Assembly (NCBI RefSeq): GCF_958450345.1 | Contig: NC_088781.1 | Span: 19,869,857 to 19,933,856, forward strand | DNA length: 64,000 bases | Reading direction: 5' to 3' | Source of the DNA: Calliphora vicina | Lineage: Eukaryota > Arthropoda > Insecta > Diptera > Calliphoridae | In this document: positions 13,736 through 25,328 of the stretch, piece after piece | How the letters are laid out: each line of letters starts with the position of its first letter | How positions within the stretch are numbered: the first letter of the stretch is position 1 | Program-made: the position numbers and the translations under genes | The notes under the pieces: model-generated | Told to the model about the DNA's origin: nothing | Seen by the model: the letters and a program-made list of their open reading frames with translations, nothing else | Database searches by the model: none

Positions 13736-16047
13736 TCCTCAATATTTTCTCTAACTGTGACGCAAATATAATGGCTGTTTAACTGAAAAACAAAACCCAT
13801 CAAACAGACTAAAGAGAACTTAATTAACATTTTAAACCCAACTGGCAGCACTTTACCTTATACCCCCACAAAAACTCCCATCCATTACAATTTCAGAACA
13901 AAAAGGAAAGAATGTTTGTATTAAAAATTATATGAAACAGAAATAGCGCAATTTACTATATTTAACATAAAGGCAGCTTGAGCTATTTTTGCTGCAGAAT
14001 GTTTAATGTGTAAAAGAGTTTTAACGTTTTTTTTTTTATTTTAAACATTTGGTCAACCTGACAAGCTTTGGCAGCCTGAAAAAGAACACAAGTGTATGAA
14101 CCAAAAGCTTTCATTAAACATCATCAATTTGTCACTTTGTGCTCTACACACAGCTCTCCATTGCTCCACAAATTTACAGTCATACTGCCATATAATATTT
14201 TTAAAGCTGAAAAGAATTTTGATGAATGAATGGTTGGTTGTGGGTGGGTGGCTGTATGTTTTAAGTGAATGACCAGAATAAATTAAGAGTAAAATATGGA
14301 AAAATCGTTGTTGTTTTTTATGTTGTTGTTGTAGTTATTTTAAATATTGTTGTGAATTGTGCTGCAGAAACATGAGATTTACGTTTACATTTTTATAATG
14401 CCCGAATACACTGAGGCCTCGAAGTATTCGGTTTAAACAAGTAAAGGCCTTCAGATGTTCAAAATATGGCTAAAAATTATTTTTTATATTCTTTAATGGA
14501 ATGTTCTTTATATAGCTTTCATTCTTAATTAATTTCCTTTCATTCTTCAATTTTCAATTAACTTTGTTTAACAAGGTTTGGGTGTAAACATTTTCTAAAA
14601 TTGTATGTTTTAAAGAAAATTCTATACATTTTTTTGTGTTTGCTCTATAAACTAATTTTGTATGAAAAAATTCTTTTAAAAATAGAACTTAGTCAAGTTT
14701 GAAATATGACACATTTTTCAATTTAAATAAATGATTTTGAAAAGAAAAAATTAAACACAAAGCAGGTGTTGGTAATTTTATAACTTACAAGAGAAAAATC
14801 CTTAAATATTTGTTTAAGGAAAAACGTACCTAAAAAGAGAGAAAGGGGAAACAATTAATATTTGTTTGAAATTAAAAATATTATATTAAAAGAATCAATT
14901 AGTTTTATGTTTTTCAAATATTTTATAAATAAAACCACTTGTTTTCTTGGTCTTAAACTCTTTTAAATAACCAAATAACCTTTAACCTCTACATTAAACT
15001 TTAACCCCAAATAGATTATTCGAATTATTATTGTAAACAGCCATTCATAATTGCTGTTTTTTAATGGGTCAAATTTCCCTTTAATCCCTGAAATTGCTTA
15101 TTGCTTGCTCTTTTTTTGTTTTTTCAACCGAATTATTATTATTACAATATTATAATTTTCATTTTCAACAGATTTTCAGACAATTTCTACCTGCCACATT
15201 TTGTTAGGAATTCTTTCTGGTTTTCAGCAACACAATAATGTATGTAAATGTACAATGTACATTCTTCCATTACCATGAATGGCACTTAAATCGCTTGTTG
15301 CCCAACAAGAATGAATGAATTGAGTTAAAGTATCTTTCACTTGAACAAATGTTGTTTCACTTTTCCTTGCCAGCCACAACAAAAAAAAAACATCATACAA
15401 CAATTTCCAAGTGTTGAGGTTAAATAGAATTTTGTGTTAAAAACATGAATATTATTTCATTTTACATTTTAACTTATTTCATCTTTATCTTCTGACTCCC
15501 GTAGTATTATTATTATGACGATGATGATGATTTGCTACGTAGTGTATGAGTTTGTTCTTTATGAATATTTAAGTGCATTTAGGGGAATTTTTTTTCAGCT
15601 CTGTTCTGTTGCTGTTGCTGTCAGATATACAAACACATTAAATACATTCAAAAGGGAATTATAATAATGCAGAGTATAGAAACCGAATATGAATCCAAAG
15701 AAGATGTTGAAAAGCAAAAAAAGAGGAAACGTTTAGTATGTCTTTTATGTGGGTGACATACATTGGTTTTCACATGGCTACTCCTCATCCTGTATTTAGG
15801 AGAATATATACAGAAATTGCTTTTAAAATGCAAAAAAAAAATAAAAAACACACACACAGCAGGACTCAACTAAATTATTTAATTTACATTTTATATTCCC
15901 TCAAGTGTAATTTTTCGCAAAAAAAAAAAAACAACAACTTAATAATAGGAGTAATAAAATTTTTCGAAAAATTTTATTATTTTGTATAAACTATAGAGAA
16001 GCACTGTTTCCAAAAGGAACATAGCACAATTTCTACTGCAAGAGTTT
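13736..16047. other. AT-rich spacer between arrays 5 and 6
   Basis: The longest spacer between 35-bp arrays. AT-rich with short microsatellite runs such as GATGATGATGA near 15518. Open frames at about 15650-15990 are Lys/Phe/Asn-rich A/T noise. No gene or transposon end recognised. Confidence 0.55.
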
Positions 16048-17945
16048 CTATAAATTTTCTATAGAAAATGTTGCTGAGATCCAGACAATTTTTCTATAGA
16101 AAAAGTTGCTTACAAAAAGTTACTTGGATCAAGATAACTTTTCTCTAAAAATAATTAATTGGATAAAGACAACTTTTCTCTAGAAAAAGTTGCTGGGACC
16201 AAGACAACTTTTGTCTAGAAAAACTTGTTTGAGTCAAGACAACTTTTCTCTAGAAAATGTTGCTTGGGTCAAAACATTTTTCTCTAGAAAAAGTTGCTTG
16301 GATCAAGACAACTTTTCTATAAAAATAGATTCATGGATCAAAACAACTTTTCTACAGAAAAAGTTGTTCCAGCAACGACGACTTTTCCACAGAAAAAGTT
16401 GCTGGAACCACGACAACTTTTGTCTAGAAAAAGTTGTTTGGATCAAGACAAATTTACTCTAAAAAAAGTTGCTTGGATCAAGATAACTTTTCTCTACAAA
16501 AAGTAGCTTGGATCAAGAAAATTTTTCTGTAGAAAAAGTTGCTTGGATCAAGACAACTTTTCTCTAGAAAAAGTTGCTGAAACCAAGACAACTTTTCTCT
16601 AGAAAAAGGATCAAGAAACTTTTCTCTAGTAAAAGTTGCTTGGATAAAGACAATTTTTCTCCACAACAATTAGCTTGGACCAAGAAAACTTTTCTGTAGA
16701 AAAAGTTGCTTGGATCAAGACAACTTTTCTCTAGAAAAAGTTTCTGGAATCAAGACAACTTTTCTCCAGAAAAAGTAGCTTGGACCAAGACAACTTTTCT
16801 CTAGAAAAAGTTGCTTGGATCAAAATAAATTTTTTTTATAAAAATTTGCTGGGATCAAGACAACTTTTCTGTAGAAAAAGTTGCTTGAATCAAGGACAAC
16901 TTTTCTTTAGAGAAAGTTGCAGGGACCTCTAGCAAAAGTTGATTGGAAGACAATTTTGTCTAGAAAAAGTTGCTTGGATGAAGGACGACTTTTCTTTAGA
17001 AAAAGTAGCTTCGATCAAGAAAACTTTTCTCTAGAAACAGTTGATTGACTCAATACAACTTTTCTCTAGAAAAAGTAGCTGGAACTAAGATAACTTTTTT
17101 TTAGAAAAAGTTGCTTGGATCAAGATAACTTTTCTCTTGAAAAAGTTTCTAGGATCAAAACAACTTTTCTCTACAAAAAGTTGCTTGATTCAAAACAACT
17201 TTTCTTTAAAAAAAGTTGCTTGGATCAAGAAAACTTTTCTGTAGAAAAAGTTGCTTGGATCAAGACAACTTTTCTCTAGAAAAAGTTGCTGAAACCAAGA
17301 CAACTTTTCTCTAGAAAAAGGATCAAGAAACTTTTCTCTAGTAAAAGTTGCTTGGATAAAGACAATTTTTCTCCACAACAATTAGCTTGGACCAAGAAAA
17401 CTTTTCTGTAGAAAAAGTTGCTTGGATCAAGACAACTTTTCTCTAGAAAAAGTTTCTGGAATCAAGACAACTTTTCTCTAGAAAAAGTTGCTTGGATCAA
17501 GACAACTTTTCTCTAGAAAAAGTTGCTTGGATCAAGACAACTTTTCTCTAGAAAAAGTTGCTTGGATCAAGACAACTTTTCTCTCGAAAAAGTTGCTTGG
17601 ATCAAGACAATTTTTCTCTAGAAAAAGTTGCTTGGATCAAGACAACTTTTCTCTAGAAAAAGTTTCTGGAATCAAGACAACTTTTCTCTAGAAAAAGTTT
17701 CTGGAATCAAGACAACTTTTCTCCAGAAAAAGTAGCTTGGACCAAGACAACTTTTCTCTCGAAAAAGTTGCTTGAATCAAAATAACTCTTCTCTAAAAAA
17801 AGTTGTTGCAACCAAGACAACATTTCTCTAGAAAATGTTGCTGGGACCAAGACAACTTTTCACTAGAAAAAATTGCTGGAACCAAGACAAAGTTGCTTCA
17901 ATCAAGACAACTTTTATAAAGAAATAGTTTGCTGTATTCCAGGCA
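16048..17945 (+). repeat. 35-bp palindromic minisatellite, array 6 (plus orientation)
   Basis: About 54 units, mostly degenerate, with core AACTTTTCTCTAGAAAAAGT and spacer CTTGGATCAAGA, which has CTTG...CAAG arms. The block 16506 to about 16830 is duplicated at 17218 to about 17790. The first part is offset by 712 bp and the last part by 957 bp, the difference being exactly seven 35-bp units added inside the second copy (about 17480-17700). These added units are the most uniform of the array. Confidence 0.94.
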
Positions 17946-19877
17946 ACAGTGTAGTATTGCCTTGGGAAATTGTCTCTATTTCTCCCATTTTCACAATATC
18001 ACATTTAAATACACCACAAACAATGTTACAAATCTACACTATAGATATTAATTGTTAACAAACTTTGGCCATTTAAATATCAACCAGATACATTTTAATA
18101 TTGAATTTTAGTCTCATTTTATTATATAAACCATAGAAATGAAAATAAAAAAAAAAAAAAATTGTTTCATTTTGAGTGCGAAATATTGTCAATTGTATCG
18201 ACAAGTATGTGTGTGTGTGTTGATGGCAAAATGTTTTTGTATCGAACTGAATGTATTCGACAACACTATAATATAATTGTTAATTATTTTAAGTGCATTT
18301 TCAGATTTTGTGTTTTACATCCCAAGGGCTGTGTTTTTAGTTGGTATTTTATTTTTATTTTATCTAGTGATAAATTCTGTTGCCATCCATACAAATTACA
18401 ATTTTTCTAAAAGCTTTTTTTTCACATTTTAAATTACTGTTTTTGTTGCGTTGTCGTATCAGCCAGCCAACCAGCCAGCAACCAACCACAGCTGCTAAAA
18501 GCCTTGAAATCAATTGTTTCTGGTAAAGAATTTTATTGTATTTTATATGATTTTTATAGGTTTGCTGATGCTATAAATATTGTTGCATTTTTATGATTGA
18601 CAAATTATTACTTTATTACTATTGTTGTAGTTATGTTATCATTAAAATACATAAATTTATACATATTTTTTACAAATTAATTTCCTTTTTGGCAATTATG
18701 TATGTGTTTTTTTTTTTTTTTTCATTAAATTTATATTTGTTTTATTATTGACATGTAAAAATCATTTAATGTTTTGTTTAAATTGTAATAGCAATGATGA
18801 TAATGACAGTAATATAAAATAATATTGAAATGTCTGCGTTAAAAATATAGATACTAAAGTAAAGTATTATTGAAGTATTGCCTTTATTTAGGCTGTAAAT
18901 ATATTTATTTAATAATTTATGGCCAAAAACCCACACAGTGTGGCTTTTAATTACAATTGACAAATAAATATTGACAAATCCTATATTTTAGAGATAAAAT
19001 TTATAAAAAATAAAAGTACAAATAGAAGTGTAGGAAGAAAGTAACTGACAAGTTTAATAAATTAAATTTCGTAATATTTTAACAATTTTTAAACCTTACC
19101 AGAATAAATTGGTTAAGCGGGCAGAACGACAAAAATTAGCCAAGTTTCATGGAATATTTAAAAAAGATATATTAAACGAATTTGTAAATTTACATGTTAT
19201 TTAATAGTTCTTAGCATTAGCTATTAGATAGTGAAACATTTTTTTAAATTCTTTAAAAATCCTAAAATCTACAAACTTTACCTCAATTACATTGCTTTCC
19301 TTTAATAACATTTTCTTTCTCTTAAATGTAGTAAAAAACACATTTTCTTATATTCTATTATTTAAATTTCGCTTGAAAACTTTAAATATTCTTCTCTATA
19401 CATTTCTTGGAAATAGCAATAGCAAGCAGCAAAAAAAGTTTAAAAATTGTTAATAACAAGGATGACAAAGCAAAGTTTTGTGTTTTTAATAATAATTTAT
19501 TATTTCTTATTGCTTGTTACATTTGTCATCAGTTTTTTTTTTATTTCAACAATTTTCCAACTGCAAACATGTACAACTCCTTCCTTTATACCAGCTACAT
19601 ACTTTTAAGTTTCAACTAACCAATTTGAAAAGCAACACAGGGGTTCTGTGGAGGGGAGGGTAGCAAGAAAAAAATAATATAATAATAAGTACCTAGTAAT
19701 AATAATGTTTAACAAACATTCACTAAGTATTTAAGTTACAGTCAAGAAGAATGAAAATAATAATAAAAATAAAAATAATCATACTCTGGTAGATATATAT
19801 AGAACTTCAAAATCAAAGTAAAATGTAATTTTCTATACGAAACAGTGGCAACGTAGCACAAAAATCGTTTAAATGTA
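17946..19877. other. AT-rich spacer between arrays 6 and 7
   Basis: AT-rich unique DNA with a short TG run near 18207-18220 and CAGCCAGCCAACCAGCCAG near 18459. Open frames here have random A/T composition. No feature supported. Confidence 0.55.
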
Positions 19878-21987
19878 TCTTGGCTGGATCAAAGAATATT
19901 TTTCTAGAAAAGCTACTTTTTCTGAAGAAAAACAACAACTTTTCCTAGAGAAAAGTTGTCCTGATCCAAATAAATTTTTCTAGAGAAAAATTGTCTTAAT
20001 CCAAGCAACTTTTTCTAGAGAAAAGTTGTCTTAATCCAAGCAACATTTTCTAGAAATCCAAGCTACTTTTTCTTGAGAAAAATTTTCTTTATTCAAGCAA
20101 TTTTATCTAGAGAAAAATTGTCTGCTCCAAAGAACTTTTTCTACAAAAAAGTTGTCTTGATACCAGCAACTTTTTCTAGAGAAAATTGTCTTGATCCCAG
20201 CAATTTTTTTTAGAGAAAAATTTGTTTATCCCGATCAAAGAAACTTTTTCTATAGAAAAGTTGTCCCGATCAAAAAAACTTTTTCTATAGAAAAGTTTTG
20301 TTGATACAAGCAACATTTTCTAGAGAAAAATTGTATTGATCCAAGCAACTTTTTCTAGTGAAAAATTATCCTGATCCAATCAACTTTTTCTACAGAAAAG
20401 TTGTCTTGATCCCAGCAATCTTTTTCTAGAGAAAATTGTCTTGATCCAATCAGCTTTTTCTTTAAAAAAGTTGTCTTGATCCAAACGACTTTTTCTAGAG
20501 TCTTGATCCAAGCAACTTTTTCTTCGGAAAAGTTTTCTTAGTCAGCTGCGACAGAAAAATGTCTTGATACAATGTACTTCTATAGAAAAGTTATGTTGAT
20601 CAAAGCGACTTTTGATAGAGAAAAATTATCTTATTCCCAGAAACTTCTTCTAGAAAAAAATTTACTTGATCCAAGCAAAGTTGTCATGGTCCTACCAACA
20701 TTTTCTAAAGAAAAGTTGTGTTGATCCAAGCTGTTTTTTCTATAGAAAAATTGTCTTTATTCAAGCAACTTTTTCTAGAGAAAAAATGTCTTGATCCAAG
20801 CAACTTTTGCTAGAGAAAAATTGTCTTGGTCCCAGCAACTTTTTCTACAGAAAAGTTGTCATTGATCCCAGCAACTTTTTCTCTAGAAAAGTTGTCTTGA
20901 TCCAAGCTAGTTTTTCTAGAGAAAAATTGTCTTAATCCAAGCAACTTTTGTAGAGAAAAGTTGTCTTGATCCAATGTACTTCTTCTATAGAAAAGTTTTC
21001 TTGATCAAAGCGACTTTTGATAGAGAAAAATTATCTTATTCCCAGAATGTTCTTCTGGAAAAAAATTTACTTGATCCAAGCAACTTTTTTTAGAGCAAAG
21101 TTGTCATGGTCCTACCAACATTTTCTAAAGAAAAGTTGTGTTGATCCAAGCAGTTTTTTCTACAGAAAAATTGTCTTTATTCAAGCAACTTTTTCTAGAG
21201 AAAAATTGTCTTAATCCAAGCAAATTTTTCTATAGAAAAGTTGTCTTGATCCAAGCTACTTTTTCTAAAGAAAAGTTGTCTCCGTCCAAGCAACTTTTTC
21301 TAAAGAAAATTTCTTTAGAATAGTTGTATTCGTCCAAGCGACTTTTTCTAGAGAAAATTGTCTTGATCCAAGCATATTTTTCTATAGAAAAGTGGTCTTG
21401 ATCCAAGCAACATTTTCTAGAGAAAAGCTGTCTTGATCGTATACAACTTTTTATAGAGAAAAGTTGTCTTGATCCAAGCTACTTTTACTTTAGAGAAGTT
21501 GTCTTGATCCAATGAACTTTTGCTAGAGAAAAATTGTCTTGGTCCCAGCTTTTTTTTTCTCGAGAAAAGCTGTCTTGATCCGAGGCAACTTTTTATGGAG
21601 AAAAGTTGTCTTTATTCAAGCAACTTTTTCTAGAGAAAAGTTGTCTTTTTCCTAGGCAACTTTTTATAGAGAAAAGCTGTCTTGATCCTAGGGAACTTTT
21701 TATAGAGAAAGGGAAAGATGTCTTGTTCCAAGAGAAAAATTGTATTGATACCAGGAACTTTTTCTATAGAAAAGTTGTCTTGATCCAAGCAACTTTTTCT
21801 AAAGAAAAGTTGTCTTGATCCAAGCAACTTTTTCTGAAGAAAAGTTGTCTTGATCGAAATAAATTTTTCTAGAGAAAAGTTGTTATGATCTAAGCAACTT
21901 TCTAGAGAAAATTTGTCTTGATCCAAGCAACTTTTTCTAAAGCAACTTTCTAGAGCAACTTATCTATAGAAAAGGTTTCTTGATCCA
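19878..21987 (-). repeat. 35-bp palindromic minisatellite, array 7 (minus orientation)
   Basis: About 60 units, the most degenerate array, with core CAACTTTTTCTAGAGAAAAG and spacer TCTTGATCCAAG, the reverse complement of array 6. A higher-order duplication is visible: about 20571-20790 matches about 20973-21200. After small indels (3 and 15 bp) the offset is 420 bp, exactly 12 units. The rare string GTCATGGTCCTACCAAC marks both copies (from 20683 and 21103). Confidence 0.93.
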
Positions 21988-23285
21988 TATTGAAATTTTT
22001 TAAAGCATTTGATATATTTTTTTCTATTTTATTAATATTATGAACAAAATTTAAAAATCTTTATTATTTTCGATGTTTTTTACATTTCGAAATTTTGATA
22101 CATGAAGGCGTATGATTAATATTAATTATAGTGATATTTTTGAAAAAATCAGGAAAAATATTTAGATTGCAAATAACCAAAATTAGCTAAGATAATAAAA
22201 TTTAATAAGTTATAAAATAATTTCAAAAATATTTAAGGAATAATTGAATTTAGATAACTTTATATACCACCTTAATACTGCCAAGTTTTAGTTTTAAAAT
22301 GAAGATCAGCAGATTAATTTAATAAGATATTGTTTAGGCTTGGCTATAGCTAAGTGGTCCCACTGTGCAGTGTTAGCAGTTGTAAAAATATTTTTAGCCA
22401 ACAGTCAGCTGCAAATATTTAGTAGTATGTATTTGTTGCTGTTGAAGTATTTTAAGAGTGAAATGGTTGAATTACTCACACATATTAACACTAATACATA
22501 CCTACAATGACAAAATACCACACACAGAGATACAAAAACTCCTACAGACTCAGACACAAGAACCTAACATAAAAACTGATTTCTTTACAGAAACACAACT
22601 ACCACAACACGAAGGACGAAGGAAGGACTGGAAGAACTGCTGGCAGTTTGGTTGGTTGGCTGGTTGCATGGGCTGTTTGATATGAATAGGTAGGTAGGTG
22701 TTCGTCCTGCAAGTGTGAGTGTAGGTGTAGTAAAATAAACTTTAAAAGTACAACATTTAATAGGATGTTTGATTGTCTGTAGACTTAGTATACTCAAGGA
22801 AAAAGAAGACGTTGTGTGTGTGTGTTTTTTTTGCAAAAGGATGTTGTCATAATTCAACATTACAATGCGGGTACTTAACGCTAAAGTAGTTTAGAGCATA
22901 GAAAATTGTTTACAGGAATAAGGAAGTCAAAAAGTGGATAAAATAACAAGTACATTCCTACATACAGAGCAGGAAAACTGAAACGAGGTTACAAAATAAT
23001 GTTAAAACCATCAGCATGAAACGTTAAGTTTGCAACTAAATCTATGTCATAAAATAAAAATGTTTTGCCTTTAAACGCTGGCATGAAGATATCAAAAAAA
23101 ATCTTATATTAAAAAGAAAAGTATTAACAGGCCTTAATGTGCCTTGATTCGAGAACAAGAGTAAACAATTTATCTAAAAAAAAAAAAAACAAAAAAGTTA
23201 TGTCATATATAATATTAATGGTATTTTGTTAAGAACTATTAAGCAATTTAGTGGCTAAAATATTACACCAGCTAAATCATATATA
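21988..23285. other. AT-rich non-coding DNA
   Basis: AT-rich DNA with a GGTTGGTTGGCTGGTTG run near 22649-22665. Open frames at 22458-22860 on both strands overlap each other and have no recognisable domain. Nothing else seen. Confidence 0.5.
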
Positions 23286-23764
23286 TAGTAGGGTGGCCTC
23301 AGGAAAATGTTGTGGATCTACCCAACTAAAATAATTGTTGAAAGATGTGAATGATCTTTGAAAGGCACGTTTAAATAAATAGTATAGCACGCGACATCCT
23401 GTTGCAACCACATCTCGCCCGGTTGAATGTAATCCATATTTTCAAACAAAAAAATCATTGATCATGGTGTGGCAACGATCTCCATTGATCGTAACACGAG
23501 CTCCGGCTTCATTTTTGAAAAAATAAAGTCCGATCAAGCAACCAGCGTGTAATCCTCATCTCGCTGAACACAATTTTGCAATAAAACAGTCGTCTATAAG
23601 TTGAGCGAATCGATGACTGATTTTCAAAGTAAATTGGAATAATTTGTTAGCCTTGTTCAAGTGTCAATCTATTCATGATGATTTGCCAGAGTATACTAAA
23701 TTGGAATAATTTGTTAGCCTTGTTCAAGTGTCAATCTATTCATGATGATTTGCCAGAGTATACT
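23286..23764 (-). pseudogene. Internally deleted Tc1/mariner-like transposase remnant
   Basis: Read on the minus strand, this encodes pieces of a DDE transposase of the Tc1/mariner group common in insects. An N-terminal piece (LTLEQG, then FENQSSIRSTYRRL) resembles the first helix-turn-helix. A piece KIVFSE, resembling the first-Asp motif region, is joined almost directly to GLYFFKNEAGARVTINGDR. Then comes MDYIQPGEMWLQQD, matching the usual WFQQD second-Asp motif. Most of the DNA-binding domain and the first catalytic region are deleted, and frameshifts and stops occur. The 5' end carries an exact 67-bp tandem duplication (23631-23697 and 23698-23764) that includes the start region. The C-terminal third is barely recognisable before about 23286. 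Family recognition is from memory of conserved motifs. Confidence 0.7.
23631..23764. repeat. Exact 67-bp tandem duplication
   Basis: Two abutting identical 67-bp copies starting AAATTGGAATAATTTG at 23631 and 23698, at the 5' end of the transposase remnant. Lack of divergence implies a recent duplication, or an assembly artefact. Confidence 0.9.
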
Positions 23765-23792
23765 GATCATATATGTCAAAAAGTGAGCGCAG

Positions 23793-24206
23793 TATGACAG
23801 TGGGTGTGACAGTTAACCCTTTTGTAAGTTTTATCGGCTTTAAAAGCACCCTTTACTTATAATAAAATGTGCAATTAACACAACAAATGTATTACAATAC
23901 CAGTTGTAGTCATGATCTTGATTTATGCCAGATACTCATACGATCACGAACGGGACAGACACTGAATATTAAAATACTATGTTTGCTCACAATATTATAA
24001 ACAAACTAAACATATTATTTTGATATTCACTGTCTGTCACGTTCGTGATCGTATGAGTATCTGGCATAAATCAAGTAATTCGAGATCATGACATCAGCTT
24101 TTATTTTAATAAATTTGTTTGTGTTAATTTATCCCTTAAGTATAAGTAAAGAGTGTTTTTAAGGCCGAAAGAACTTACGAACGGGTTAATTGTCAAACTG
24201 TTATAC
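23793..24206. mobile_element. Foldback element with about 190-bp inverted arms
   Basis: Left arm about 23800-23985 and right arm about 24005-24202 are inverted copies. Shared marks are TTAACCC next to each end, a CTTTACTTAT block, CATGATC, and GATACTCATACGATCACGAA near the centre. The ends read TGACAGT (left) and, inverted, AACAGT (right), both next to TA, suggesting a TA target duplication. No coding capacity. It lies 30 bp from the transposase remnant, but no shared ends prove that they are one element. Confidence 0.75.
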
Positions 24207-24247
24207 GTTTTTTAGTAAAATCCTCTTTATTAGAATGACTACGAAGT

Positions 24248-24335
24248 ACTGATAACAAACTATGATTTAGGTAACAGAACGCGACATTGGCACATGAACA
24301 AAATCAAATAAAAAATTTACTGTTACTCGAGCTTA
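24248..24335. repeat. Dispersed repeat, copy 1
   Basis: About 88 bp beginning ACTGATAACAAACTATGATT recur at 29707-29795 with scattered substitutions and a short indel. It sits just beyond the right end of the foldback element, so it may belong to a longer transposon of which only parts remain. Confidence 0.75.
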
Positions 24336-25328
24336 TATCGGCTTCTTTTAAAGAAAGATATTGTGATCTGAGTGTAGTTTTATTTTCAAAAATTTTGAAA
24401 CACTTGTTTTAATATTGAATTAGCAAATATTGTTCGATCTTAGACTCACAAACTCATTGTGAGTCTAAGCTAATGAAATATTTATTAATTTGTTTTAAAA
24501 TCTAAATAGGTTTCAATAAATATTTATGCAAGTGGTTGCAACAATTTATCAAACGTTTAAAGTCTATTTAAAAACCCTTAATTTATATGCAAAGAAAGCT
24601 CTTTTCAAAATGGGAAATATTGGGAAAATTTACAAACTCTCTTCTAGGGATTAACTGTGAAACACTCTCTCAATCCCTCTATCTTCCTTTACTACCCACT
24701 TTCATTTTGAAACCTTTTGCAAATTCTCACCACTCTTAACTAATAATAAACATTTATTTATTTCCATGTTTGTAATGAATTTTAAATAGCAACAATTTGT
24801 ACAAAATTTGTTTTTAAATAAATAACACACAACATATAAATAGTAGAAATATATTTTATTTTCTTTCAAAATAAATGTTATTTCTGCACAATACACACGT
24901 TTCTGTCATCATCTAAAACAATAAATACCACAATATACGACTATGTACTATATCAATATGTATATTGCTCTGGTACGAACGAGAGTATCAATATGTTTTT
25001 AACAAATGTCAATATTATTTATCGTTTCTCATTTGTAGTCGTTTAGACGTTTTTCAGCCGTTTATTTCAATTTAAATATTCAAAATATTTTGAACCCCAC
25101 CACAAATGGCAAAAATATTTATGTACAACCAACTGAGACAACAAAAAAAAACAAGGCAACCAAAAAGGTACGGACAGAGAGACAGACAAACCAACCACAA
25201 ATTTAAACAAACAACCGGTAAATAAATGAGTGGAGTTGGTGTGAATCAGCGATGTGAAATGAAATTTTGCAAAATTGTACCCATAATGGTAAATGGTACT
25301 TTTTCTTTTAAAAAAACAAAGAATTTTT
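24336..25328. other. AT-rich non-coding DNA
   Basis: No gene, RNA or transposon end recognised. A CTCACAAACTCATTGTGAG hairpin lies near 24446-24464. Confidence 0.5.

Noticed and set aside
16048..21987. Heat-shock elements in the TTCTCTAGAA / TTCTAGAGAA cores
   Set aside because: Heat-shock elements need GAA and TTC units spaced by two bases; in the usual unit the spacing is wrong, so the resemblance is incidental.
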